Source: Setophaga petechia
Lineage: Eukaryota > Chordata > Aves > Passeriformes > Parulidae
Length of the DNA: 64,000 bases
Direction of reading: 5' to 3'
Assembly (NCBI GenBank): GCA_024362935.1
Contig: JANCRA010000006.1
Coordinates: 32,481,924-32,545,923, forward strand
Numbering within the stretch: position 1 is the first letter of the stretch; every line of letters starts with the position of its first letter. Position numbers and translations under genes: made by a program. The notes beneath the pieces were generated by a model. The model worked only from the letters and a program-made list of their open reading frames with translations. It searched no databases and was not told the origin of the DNA. Positions 54,980-64,000 of the stretch are shown here, in pieces.

Positions 54980-56433
54980 TACCCTGAATTGTCAGTAAAG
55001 ACGGTGGGTCCTTGCACAGGTTCCTGACTATTTTTGGGCCGCAAAGAAATTTGTGTAGACTTTGCCATATGCAGTAGCCTATGGCTGGGCAGATGATAAG
55101 TGATCTGCCCTGAAAAATTTTCCAGAGCACTTTGCAGGGACACGCTGTTTGCAAAGCTCCAGTCAAAATCCTCCCGTTGCACCGGGAGTATGATCTTTGC
55201 AGGATCCGCACCCATCAATTGCAAACACCATTGCCGGCATTTGATTATCAAGCGAGCAATCAGCTCAAACAATGCAGTTGCCATCTTCTGCGGCTGATGG
55301 GGCAGGAAAACCCATTCCAGAACGTGCAAGGAAGCAGACCATTTGTCTCTCCATTGGCCAATGATGCCCGTGGGATACGAATCCGGAGTGGTGATGAACG
55401 CAGTGACATCAACGGAGGGATCAATGCGATAACCTTGGCAAGCCGAAACAGCTCGCTGAACCACCTCCAACGCCTCACGTGCCTCAGGGGTCAGTGTGTG
55501 AGGTGACTTCAAATCAGAGTCTCCTTTCAACAAATCATACAGAGGAGACAGCTGTGCGTCGGTTAGTCCCAAGTATGGACGTAACCAAGTGATGACACCT
55601 ACCAATTTCTGAACATCATTCAGTGTCTTCACAGAATGCACAAATTGCACCTCCTGGTGACAGATCGTCCGTTCCAGAATGTTGACCCCCAAGTACTTCC
55701 AAGGTGGTTGTTGTTGCACCTTTTCTGGAGCCACCTGCAGTCCATGAGCATGCAAAACATCGAGCAACCGAGGCTGAATCCTCAGCAGCTCATCCTGGGT
55801 GGATGCGGCCACCAAAATGTCGTCCATATAATGATACAAACGTGCATCAGGAAACGTGCATCAGGAAACTGCGAACTCCAGACAGGTATGGGCCACATAC
55901 CACTGGCATATGGCAGGAGAATTGCGCATTCCCTGAGGCAATGTCCTCCATTGATATCTCTGTGTGGGCTCAGCCTCGTTAATCGCTGGCACCGAGAAGG
56001 CAAACTCCGGTCTGTCATCGGGATGCAAAGGAATTGTAAAGAAACAATCCTTCAGATCCACAATGAGGACCGGCCAGTCTGCGGGAAGCATGGTAGGCGA
56101 TGGCATGCCCGCCTGCAATGTCCCCATGCTTTCCATCACGGCATTAACCTTTTGGAGGTCTTGCAACAACCTCCATTTCCCAGATTTCTTTTTGATGCAG
56201 AAGACAGGAGTGTTCCAGGGATTGGAAGTAGGCTCCAGATGACCCTGGTCCAACTGCTCCTGCACCAGATTCCGAAGAGTGTCGTATTTATCTTGAGGGA
56301 GGGGCCACTGCTTCTTCCAGACAGGTTTGTCCACCAGCCACGGTATAGGAGGCGTAGCACACTCTGTGCCCTTCATTGCAGTAGCCCCCATCAAAAATAC
56401 GTCCCGATGCACACCCCCAGACAGACAGAACAT
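54977..56433 (-). pseudogene. pol: ERV-B pol: reverse transcriptase, frame-broken
   Basis: The upstream half (56433-55861) has the RT start [48 protein letters not shown] and [17 protein letters not shown]. The downstream half (55839-54979) starts at the catalytic YHYMDDILVAA and continues through the connection to FTDNSG of RNase H. The break between them is a perfect 14-bp tandem duplication (CGTGCATCAGGAAA twice) at about 55840-55868, which shifts the frame. YMDD and the overall wording are class-II (beta/alpha-like). Confidence 0.85.
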
Positions 56434-57071
56434 CCCTCCCCCAGAGGTTGGCAGGAGTAGAAGTAATATGAGGCCTAACCCAGGCCGTCTGTCCCTCTGG
56501 GTTTGTGACCAGCACAGGCCGCTGGCTCACGTAGCATTGTGCCGTCCCTCCCAGGCCTCGACAGACGTCCCCACTGGATCCAAGGGCCACTCCAGGGGCC
56601 AGGCAGCTAGGGAGAGAACCGTGACGTCAGCACCGCTGTCGAGAAGCCCGCGAGGGGGATTTCCGACGGTGCCACACCAGGAACAGAGAGAGTACGCAGC
56701 ACCTTGGGATGGTCCTTGGTCAGGACGGCAGTCCAGTGAACTTGAGGCGGCCCAGTGGATCCAAAGCCACCAGCTCCACGCAACTGGTCAGCTGTCCTGC
56801 GAACAGAGGACTTAAAAGGCACAAATTGAGCGAGCCGCATCCCTTTCGGGATCGTGACAGGGGGGGTGGGTGTGGAGACCATGGCACAAATCTGCCTTGT
56901 GAAATCCGCATCAATGAGCCCCAGGTGAACAATGATGCCCTGAAGGGTGGCACTGGACCTCCCCATAAGGGGAGCACTCATGCCCCCACCCAAGGGGCCA
57001 AAGGCATCCAGGGGAACCTTGTGTATCTCAGAAGATTCTAAGACAACTGTTGCTGCAGTGCAGACATCCAC
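56434..57071 (-). pseudogene. pro: ERV-B dUTPase and protease region, frame-broken
   Basis: The frame 57071-56607 includes a dUTPase-like stretch (IHKVPLDAFGPLGGG; SSATLQGIIVHLGLIDADF; IPKGMRLAQFV). The protease motif LDSGADVTVLSLAAWP is at about 56643-56596 in another frame. A further segment ends with NLWGRDVL, the usual end of the protease. At least two frameshifts are needed to connect these. A dUTPase fused before the protease is typical of betaretrovirus-like elements. Confidence 0.65.
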
Positions 57072-58266
57072 ACCTGCTGATCCGCGGGTGCTGGCTGCAA
57101 GCCGGCAAAGGAGACCTCCATCGGCTCCGGGGTCTGGAGAGAAGCTTGTGTCTGCACGCGCCCCTCCTGCGCGCTCCGCTTGACGTTTCCCGAGCCTGGC
57201 AAAGCCTGGCCGTTAACGTGAACAGTCGCCTTGAAAACACTGGACATGTGATTCGGCCTACCACACCGACCGCACAAGAACATGGGGAATTTGACCTTCT
57301 GCGCTTTCTTCCCTCGCTTCTTGCCAGCCTGCGCAGTCCCCTGCTGTGGCCGCTTGCCCTGCGGAACTGCCCAAACCGGCTGCAGAGTGGCAGCCACAGC
57401 GGCCAACTTCCGACCCGGGGGAACGATGTCTGCACAGGTCTCTGCCATCTCAGAGATAGTAGGGACACCAGGCAGAGCCACTCTGACCTTCCTACAAGCA
57501 GCATTGCAATTACAACTTACAAGGTTTGCAATTGTAACGCTCCTAGCCAGAGGATCAGGCACCTGCCTCTCCACGGATGCAATCAGCCTTGATGCAAATG
57601 CCATGAAAGGCTCATCATCCCCCTGGACAATGGTCGCAAATGGCTGCTTCGGAGCAGCCATCTTCAGGGTCTGGACAATCGCTGCCATGCCCAGCGTGTG
57701 GCACTGGTCAAGCACAAGGGGATCAAATACAACCTGCCCCTGAACATTCTCAGAACGCCCTGTCCCCATCAGCATGTCAGCAACAACCTCACGCCTGGGG
57801 TCCTGCTGCGCCAGTGCAGCATTCTGCACCACCTCTTGGGCCGCCAAACGAGCCCACTTGGTCTCAAAAACACCAAATTGCACAGGGTCAAAAAGAGAAT
57901 GTACCACACGACGGAGATCGTGAGGTGCCAGCACATCCGTAGCAATCCTCCGGAGAGTCTGCATAACCTCAGCAGACCCCAAACCATGCTGAGCAACTGC
58001 TTCAGGAGTTCCTTCTCCAGCTTATATATAAGGGGTTCATGGGTGTTATGAGCAACGGCCCTGATCACAGGGAAAGCCTGGGGACCACCTGGCAAAGCCA
58101 CCGCACCTGCTGTGTCTCGGCCCTTGGGCCCCACGGGGACAAGAAGGGATGATTGACTGGGCGCCAGGTCAACACCACTCGTCCCTGTGCCGCCTGCAGC
58201 ACCGGCAGAGCCAGAGGAGCCCACTCCGCGACCCTGTAGATGCCGTGAGGAGACAGGATCATTCAT
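57038..58266 (-). pseudogene. gag: ERV-B gag: capsid and nucleocapsid, frame-broken
   Basis: The frame 57982-57038 has capsid wording (VQTLKMAAPKQPFATIVQGD; EPFMAFASRLIASVERQV; VSCNCNAACRKVRVALPG) and one nucleocapsid zinc knuckle, CGRCGRPNHMSSVF, in which the last Cys is replaced by Phe. The N-terminal part lies in a different frame (58266 to about 58000, reading AFPVIRAVAHNTHEPLIYKL), so there is a frameshift near 57980-58010. Further Pro/Ala-rich frames up to 58692 may be the remainder of gag or leader. A matrix domain is not recognised. Confidence 0.7.
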
Positions 58267-58808
58267 CTTGTCGGTCTTGGTTTTGGCCTCTCACCAGAAG
58301 CGCTCGGGGTGCTTCGGGCGCACAGTCACCTGGCACGCAGGAAGCGTCCAATGATTTGATGAGAAAGCGCCATGGCCCCGGGCACCCACCGGCCTCCCAC
58401 TGGCCGTGTCAGCAGTTGCGCTAAAGGTAAATACCTCAGCGCCCTGCCGTGCCGCAGCTCTGGCCGGAGGCACCTTGGTGAACGCAGGTGCCGGCACGGC
58501 CCGCAAATCCGGCGCGGGCTGGGACGTGACCGGCGCGGGGGCCCCAGCCCCCGACACGGGAGAGGAGCGGGATGCCGAGAGAGGCGCGGCCCGCGGAGCC
58601 GCATCACTGCGGGGCGGCACAAAGGAGCCGGGCAAGCCCCCTATGAGAGCCCGTCCCGAGCCGCTAGACTCCACAGCGGGCACCGCCCCCACCGAGCGGA
58701 GAGGGGCTGGCTGCCCGCCGACCGGAGCAGGGATGGACGGAGCACTGACCGACGCCCCGCCCCCGGCTGCCTTCGCCGACTGCGCATGCCCAGCCTAGGC
58801 TGCAATAC

Positions 58809-58826
58809 ACTGCAGCGGTCACCAGA
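58809..58826 (-). other. Primer-binding site of ERV-B (tRNA-Trp-like start)
   Basis: Immediately inside the 5' LTR, after TC, the minus strand reads TGGTGACCGCTGC. The first eight bases match the tRNA-Trp-type PBS used by avian alpharetroviruses; the rest is diverged. Confidence 0.55.
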
Positions 58827-59118
58827 TGTCGCTATAGGACACGAAAGAACACAAGCACACCACCGCTCTCAAGGTGAAAGGAAAAAGGGCGTTTATCTTT
58901 CTGACTCCAATATTTATAGTTTTACAAAAGTGAGAGCGGATTGTAGGGTGACAGTGACACCTCTCCAATGACACTGGTTAAACCAACAGTCCATCAACTC
59001 TGTCCTCCACCAAAGGAATGCAAAACAATAAGTTATTTACAAAAAAGTCCGTGAGAAAGTTCCCTACAAGAATGTCAACATCAGAAGGCTTAGAAAATCT
59101 TAAAAAACCAGGGTGACA
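58827..59118 (-). repeat. 5' LTR of ERV-B
   Basis: About 292 bp, homologous to 53275-53568 with many substitutions and small indels. The outer flank on + is CAGCCTTACC, which does not repeat the CTCACC flank of the other LTR. Confidence 0.85.
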
Positions 59119-59880
59119 CAGCCTTACCTTCTTTTGGGAAGTGTCCTCCGGAGCTGTGCCCAGGCTGGTCTGGAGCTGGGAGCAGCCCTGCCCCACCCAG
59201 CCCCTCTCAGCAGCAGCCCCTGCCCTGCTCAGGGTGGCTCCTTCCCCCCAGAGCTTCTCCCCAGCGCTGGGAGCAGCTCCCCGGGCCGGCTGAGAGCTGT
59301 CCCTGGCAGGCAGCAGAGTCCCTGCCCCAGCACAGCGCCCTGGGCTGCAGGACCCTGCTCTGCAGGACAGCCCTGGGCACCCCTGGCTGCAGCCCCGGCT
59401 GCTCAGCCCTGCAGCAGAGCCGGGCAACAGGAGCTGCCTTGGGCTGTGCCTGGGCTGGGGCAGCAGGGAAAGCCAGCCCTGCCCTAGGGCCACAGCCCTG
59501 CCCTGCAGCAGCTCTGAGAGTCCTCCTGAAAGGTCCTAAAAGCTGTGGGATGTGCCAGCTCCAGGAGATCCCGGCAGGAACTGCAGCTTCTCTTCCCACA
59601 GCCAGGGAATGACAGTTTCAAACCTGGGATGATTTCTGCTCTAGTGAGCCCTGAGTGAGCTCTGCCCTGTGCTCCCAGCCCAGGCTGAGTTTAACCCCTC
59701 TGTGCCTCTGTGCTGTGCCCGGGGTGGCTGCAGGCAGTGCCCCAGCCCTGCTGGGCTGTGCACAGGAGCTGCTCCTGCCCAGAGCTGTCTCTCTGCAGCG
59801 CTGCCCTTGCCAGGAGCTGCCTCTGGGCCAGGAGCCTCGGTGCAGGTTTTTCAAAGGACTTTGGGTTTGGCTTTTGCCTT
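59119..59880. other. GC-rich stretch, no gene supported
   Basis: Low-complexity ORFs on both strands. A minus-strand CCCAAAAGAAG|GTAAGG at the left edge resembles a splice donor, but no exon family is recognisable. Confidence 0.4.
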
Positions 59881-60290
59881 GGAGTCTCTGAGAGGTTTGT
59901 GCAATCATGGCCTCCAATCATCTGCTTTATTCAGTCCCTGGAGAGACTTTGTCAGTAACAACACTCAGTGGGGCTCATTAATACTCAGTTATTTTAAGGC
60001 ACTTTGTGTTTCCCTTTTGATACAGACTCTGTGAGAGGTTTGTGCAATCTTGGCCCCAATTATCTGCTTTAATGAGTCCCTTGAGAGTTTTGTACTGACA
60101 CTCAAGGGGGATCATTAATGCCTTGAGATACTCAAAGTTTTTAAGGTGCTTCATGGATTTAATAAAACTTTTAGGTACTTTCAAGGATTTTCCTTCACAC
60201 ACTGAGTCTCTGAGAGGTTTTTGTGCCATCCTGGCTTCCAGTTCTCTCCTCCAAGGAGTCCATGAGGAGCCTGTGTTTGGTATCTCCCTC
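59880..60290 (+). repeat. Degenerate tandem repeats (about three units of 140-180 bp)
   Basis: The phrase CTCTGAGAGGTTTGTGCAAT recurs near 59887, 60026 and 60206 in modified form. Each is followed by a TGG-CCCCAAT/TTCC, CTGCTTTA, AGTCCCTTGAGAG, CTCAGTGGGG/CTCAAGGGGG and CATTAAT series. This looks like a dispersed avian satellite-type unit. Confidence 0.75.
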
Positions 60291-60412
60291 CTTTCTCTTT
60301 TACAACAAAGATGGAACTGAAAGAATTTTAAAAGACCTTCTAAAAGCATCCAAACACACATGGGACAATTAACAATACAACAACAACCACTAAGAGAATT
60401 AATAGTCCTGTT

Positions 60413-60694
60413 TTAGCTGGATATCATCCAACTCTTTAGTCCCTTGGATTGGAAGAGTTTATTGAACCAGTCTTTGTTTTCCACTTGAAGCTTCTTGAAC
60501 CCTTCCTTCAGTACCTGAATGCTCTTGTGGATTGACTCGCTGTGGCTGGAGAGCTTCATGCAACACATGCCCTCAGAGTCTACACAGCCATGCCCGTGTG
60601 CCCAGAGTAAAAACTCTATCACTGTTCTGCAAGGTGGCATGTCTGATGGTCTCTGTGTCTGAGAGCAGGCCACCCAATGTGAGGGAGGTAGCAT
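60413..60694 (-). pseudogene. env: ERV-C Env transmembrane subunit fragment
   Basis: It contains CVDSEGMCCM, a CX6CC motif as in alpha- and gamma-type TM subunits, followed by a heptad-rich KSIQVLKEGFKKLQVE. The membrane anchor (Leu/Val-rich, around 60415-60350) continues in another frame. The upstream disulphide-loop region lies in broken sequence between 60694 and 60814. Confidence 0.7.
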
Positions 60695-60813
60695 TGGTTT
60701 GCTTACTTAACAGGCACCCAAGACGGTCTCATTGTCCTAAAGCTTTAGCTGCAGCCACCCAAGGTAGTAACATGGAGGCTGCTATTTTCTTGTTTTTACT
60801 CCAACAGATGACA

Positions 60814-61476
60814 TTATTTCATGCAATCATATTCAAAGTAGTATGTAGATCTTTTTGCACTGTTTCTCTGGCCATTAATCATTTTGGTGTTGGGTGCCAG
60901 CAAGGTAAGCCTCCCCAAGCTACAATGTCCGCCTTCAGTGTGTGCAGGGACACCAGGCCATGCTCTATCCCTGCAAGTAAGAAACACACCCTGCAGCAAC
61001 TGGAGTGGGTAGCTGCTGGACCAAGAAATTATGGAAGAAATGTAATTACACCATCTGGTCTGGTTTTTGTAAGTGGGATGGGATAGGGAGATGTCTCTCC
61101 TGATAGTTTCTTTTTCTCTTGTAATTTTGTGTCTTTCACCCTCTTCCCATCTCAGACGGTAATAAAATGTTACACAAAAGTCCATTTTTATAGAGCTGAG
61201 AATTTCTACCCCCTGAGTTCGAGTGGTGCATGCAGGAGCTTCTGGCTCCAGCAGTCCCAAGCATCGACAGGGCTGCACTTCTTTGCTGTCAGGATTGTCA
61301 CCTCGCATCCTGCAGATGGCATCCTCAGTTATTGGCCAGACATCTGTAGGCAACCCCACTGGGCAGGTGGAGAAGGGGTCGTCAGGGCTAGCCACAGACA
61401 GGCACAGGGTGTCTTGTTTCATGGCTTTTGCTAGAGTGATCCATACCTTGTGCTTTGTGTTTTTAGGGTTATCCAT
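60814..61476 (-). pseudogene. env: ERV-C Env surface subunit fragment
   Basis: A 220-codon open part. It includes WITLAKAMKQDTLCLSVASP and DDPFSTCPVGLP, a pattern shared with avian alpharetrovirus-type surface proteins, and a later GVFLTCRDRAWPGVPA. There are several N-x-S/T sites. It is disconnected from the leader frame above and the TM frame below by indels or stops. Confidence 0.7.
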
Positions 61477-61543
61477 CCACTCAGGAGGAGCATGGTTGCA
61501 AACAGGCTGAGGAATGGGAGTAGAAGCTTCTTATGTGTCATCT

Positions 61544-61972
61544 TCAAAAGAATTGTCTAGTCCAGGTGTTAAATGCTAAACAGAACAGGCCTATCAGCAA
61601 CACCAGCCACTGTATGATATCATTGATATTTAGAGTGGATCTGAACCCTTCCGAAACTGGTGGGGCGGACCCAAAAAGATGGTTAAAGGGTTGGGAGACG
61701 ATTTCGCCCGGTGTCATTTCATTAAAGCAGGTGTCATTATTTAAGTAACCCCAAAAACATACAGTTAGTGTGTGATAGCTGTGAATCCATGTGCCTGCTT
61801 TCCAGAGGAAGCTAAAAATCCATGAATCCCTCACCTTATTCACCCATAAAACAAGCCAGATAACAGACACAATAGCCTTGGTTACAGGACCCATGTTCAG
61901 ATAAGGGCCTACAAATGGGAGAAATACAGCCACGATCACGTGCCACCCAAACCAGGGCAAGCTGGACCACAT
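61544..61972 (-). pseudogene. env: ERV-C Env leader and N-terminal segment
   Basis: The ORF starts MWSSLPWFGWHVIVAVFLPF, followed by more hydrophobic stretches (AIVSVIWLVLWV; IIQWLVLLIGLFCLAF), and stops by TGA at 61544. It lies between the PBS leader and the surface fragment. The hydrophobic pattern suggests a long signal/leader region, possibly misframed in part. Confidence 0.45.
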
Positions 61973-62066
61973 GGTGTCACTTCATGAGGTTTCTATAGTG
62001 GCACACACACACAAAAAATTAGATTACTCAAGAACTGTTATTCCCTTTTGGTTTCTGTGCCCTCGA

Positions 62067-62084
62067 GGCCCACATTGGGCGCCA
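62067..62084 (-). other. Primer-binding site of ERV-C (tRNA-Lys type)
   Basis: The minus strand reads TGGCGCCCAATGTGGGCC, a near match to the Lys1,2-type PBS, a few bases inside the LTR end. Confidence 0.75.
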
Positions 62085-62089
62085 AAATC

Positions 62090-62781
62090 TGTCTTGGTTT
62101 GGAAAGACAGGAGTCTGCTAAGGAAGGCAGGAGCCTCCCCTGAAATGGAGAATGTAAACCCTTCCCACCTCCCCGAATTGCTGTAAATTTTAAATTAAGG
62201 GGGTTCTCAGGCTTTTTCCGGCTCCCAAAAATATGGGAGCAGGAAAAAACAGTCCTTTAATAGGGAAGGAAAAAAAGAAAAGGATAAAATCAACAATGCA
62301 GTACACTAGAACAACACTGACAGAGTCAGAACCCAACCTGACACCCTGTGGGGTGTTGGTAGCAGTCCAATTGGAAATGTGGCTGCAGTCCTGGAGTGTC
62401 AGGTGTGGTTCTGTTGGAGCAAGGGGGTCGTGTAGAGAAGGATGTATTCTTCCTCCGAAGATCCAGTGGAAGAAGAGACACCTGCTGTTCCTCCGGGGAA
62501 GCCAGTGGAGAAAGCCGTGCCGTGTTTCAAAATCCTCTGGATTCTATCTGGGTAGCAATGCCTGGCTCCTCCCTCTGGGCGGAGCATCTCACAATGGGAT
62601 GTTACAGTTCTTATCAGTCATGCACTGACATTCAATAGTCTGTTACCAGCAGATGTCCCCTCCTGAGGGAGGTGTGAGTGTGGTCACTCAAAGAGAGAGA
62701 TAAAGCAAACTGCCCACTTGACAAAAGATAATCTGCCATACAGATGGTAATTGAAAACATCTTGCATTGCAATCTTCAACA
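62090..62781 (-). repeat. 5' LTR of ERV-C
   Basis: The minus strand starts TGTTGAAGATTGCAATG and ends CCAAACCAAGACA, just before the PBS. It is about 692 bp. The sequence style is that of common songbird ERV LTRs. Confidence 0.75.
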
Positions 62782-64000
62782 ACGGTACAACTTACTTGAA
62801 AAGTTTTTTGACCAATCACACAAAGTAAAAGCATATTGACAGTAGCTCTATCCAACCACTGTAAGCACACGTACCTTTGGTTAAACACTGCTGGCTTATT
62901 TCAAATACAATACCTGCTTGTAAGCCTTAAAACACAATGCACAGAGCTCCCTTATAAAGCTTAGAACTTCCTCATATCTTGCTAGATATACTCTTCTGTA
63001 GCTTAGGGAGTTATTCTAGCCAAGTGTTAATACACAGACCATTGCTCTATTTGTCCTTACTTTTCTACTTCTTATATAACTTTTCTGCTGACAAATCTTA
63101 TGGCTACTGCTTAGCTCTAATCACAGCAGATTAGTAGACGACCTGAGTCCCAAGTGCAAAATAAGCCTTCAAATGTCATGTATTATTCAAAGCATGAGAT
63201 ATTTCAAGTATGAAAATATATAATTAGCTGCTTCTCTAACAAAAAGAGTTTCCTATCTTATGAGCCGGAGATGACTTAAACAATTTAGAAGTGATTTAAA
63301 AACCCCTTGGGGTGATTTCAACAGAACTCTCCACAGCTCTCCCACAGCTCTCTGAAATATAGAAATAGTATTTAATCTGTGCAGCCATTTGTAAAGAAGA
63401 AAATAATTTCTTGTGCCCAAGAAACAGAAATTCATTTGTTCATTATTCAGAAAAGTCATCCTAATTTTACAGAACAATGAAAGTAAAATCGGAACAATAT
63501 GCTTCTATTTACAATGGAATTCTTATAAATCCTTTCTCTGCTAAGTCTTATTTGATGGGATTTTTTAGCTCTTCTTCCACCTGTACTTTCAGAATGCAGT
63601 CTGCTCAGAATAGTGAGTGACTTTCTGCTAAGCTGTGCAACCACAGAGCATTGACAACGGCCTGTGTGAAATCCAGTATGAAGTGACTTGTGAAAGTCAA
63701 TTAGAATTCAGTATTTGGTTAGAGATTCTTACGCACACAACATCTAGACACCTCGCCAGTCAGATTGTCTCAACACGGATGTGTGTAGATTTATTTTACC
63801 CGCAATTTCTTTCTTTACCTTATCACAGAATGAGATCCCTACCAACTCAGGGACAAATTAAACCCATTGCCCTTCAGCACTAGGGGTATTCAGCCCTCTG
63901 CTGTCATTTTTAGTAGCCTGCTGATATCCTGTGTGTAGATAATTGTATTCCAATGTGCCATAAACCCATTGCAAAAGTAGTGTAAACCCATCTCAGTACT
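62782..64000. other. AT-rich stretch, nothing recognised
   Basis: Only short ORFs, no repeats with partners in this window, and no RNA gene seen. Confidence 0.5.

Larger units (their letters stand above)
53275..59118 (-). mobile_element. Endogenous retrovirus ERV-B: gag, dUTPase/protease, pol, no env; both LTRs present
   Basis: The LTRs (53275-53568 and 58827-59118) share TGTCGC...GACA ends and flank a minus-strand gag-pro-pol of class-II (beta/alpha-like) type with YMDD. The integrase stop at 53645 is only ~75 bp from the 3' LTR and there is no env, so this is an intracellular-type or env-deleted element. The primer-binding site begins TGGTGACC, as in tRNA-Trp-primed avian retroviruses, but its remainder is diverged. 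Coding regions carry several frameshifts and one nonsense codon. The LTRs have visibly diverged, so the insertion is not recent. No clear target-site duplication is present. Confidence 0.88.
60291..62781 (-). mobile_element. Endogenous retrovirus ERV-C: 5' LTR, PBS and env; gag-pol missing, 3' LTR not seen
   Basis: The minus strand reads LTR (62781-62090), a Lys-type PBS (62084-62067), ~95 bp of leader, then an alpharetrovirus-like env in broken frames to ~60360, and a purine-rich AAAGAGAAAGGAGGGAGA (about 60303-60286). There is no gag or pol between PBS and env. A 3' LTR should follow the purine tract, but tandem repeats start there instead. Confidence 0.75.

Noticed and set aside
56327..56815. 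+ strand ORFs opposite ERV-B pol and gag
   Set aside because: They are antisense shadows of the retroviral frames, with no independent support.
1..64000. tRNA, rRNA or snRNA genes
   Set aside because: No cloverleaf A/B-box pairs or rRNA-like stretches were noticed by eye; a tRNAscan or Rfam search would be needed to be certain.

Overview
This is nuclear DNA from a bird, most likely a songbird (passerine). The evidence is CR1 LINE fragments, several avian-type endogenous retroviruses (ERVs) and LTRs, a PAK3-like kinase gene and two maestro HEAT-like (MROH-like) genes. PAK3-like kinases are known to be expanded in the zebra finch. There are no bacterial features. All gene models come from reading exons, splice sites and phases by eye.

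Layout. 1-7084: the 3' part of a class-I-like ERV on the + strand (pol, a Cys-rich accessory ORF, env, 3' LTR). 7085-9125: one arm of a ~2 kb inverted repeat holding a decayed gag; the other arm is 40549-42604. 9126-12160: GC-rich spacer, interstitial telomere-like repeats and a CR1 tail. 12304-35044, minus strand: a PAK3-like kinase gene in 19 recognisable exons. 35.3-42.6 kb: LTRs, a CR1 fragment and nested inverted repeats. 43545-48115, minus: a decayed MROH-like gene. 49491-50102: a solo LTR. 51074-53065, minus: the 3' half of a second MROH-like gene. 53275-59118, minus: an env-less ERV with both LTRs. 59.88-60.29 kb: degenerate tandem repeats. 60.3-62.8 kb, minus: an alpharetrovirus-like env attached to a 5' LTR and PBS with gag-pol missing. 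62.8-64 kb: nothing recognised.

The main result is the kinase gene. Every intron phase I could check is consistent from an ATG at 35044 to kinase subdomain XI at 12304. The predicted protein runs: short N-terminal region with a possible membrane segment; an acidic, proline-rich PAK-type linker exon; coiled-coil exons; PAK-type kinase domain with all catalytic residues. No CRIB/PBD exon was seen. The linker exon lies in a ~1766-bp unit tandemly repeated about six times over ~10.9 kb. Every copy keeps its splice sites, is open, and is 132 or 138 bp (phase 0-0), so any number of copies can be spliced in without shifting frame. This looks like a recently amplified, potentially copy-number-variable exon array in a signalling kinase. 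The terminal coding exon was not found, and expression cannot be judged from sequence alone.

A second unusual element is the 224-aa ORF between pol and env of the first ERV. It has repeated CxxC pairs and a basic C-terminal tail, which is unexpected for a virus with a simple gamma-like pol.
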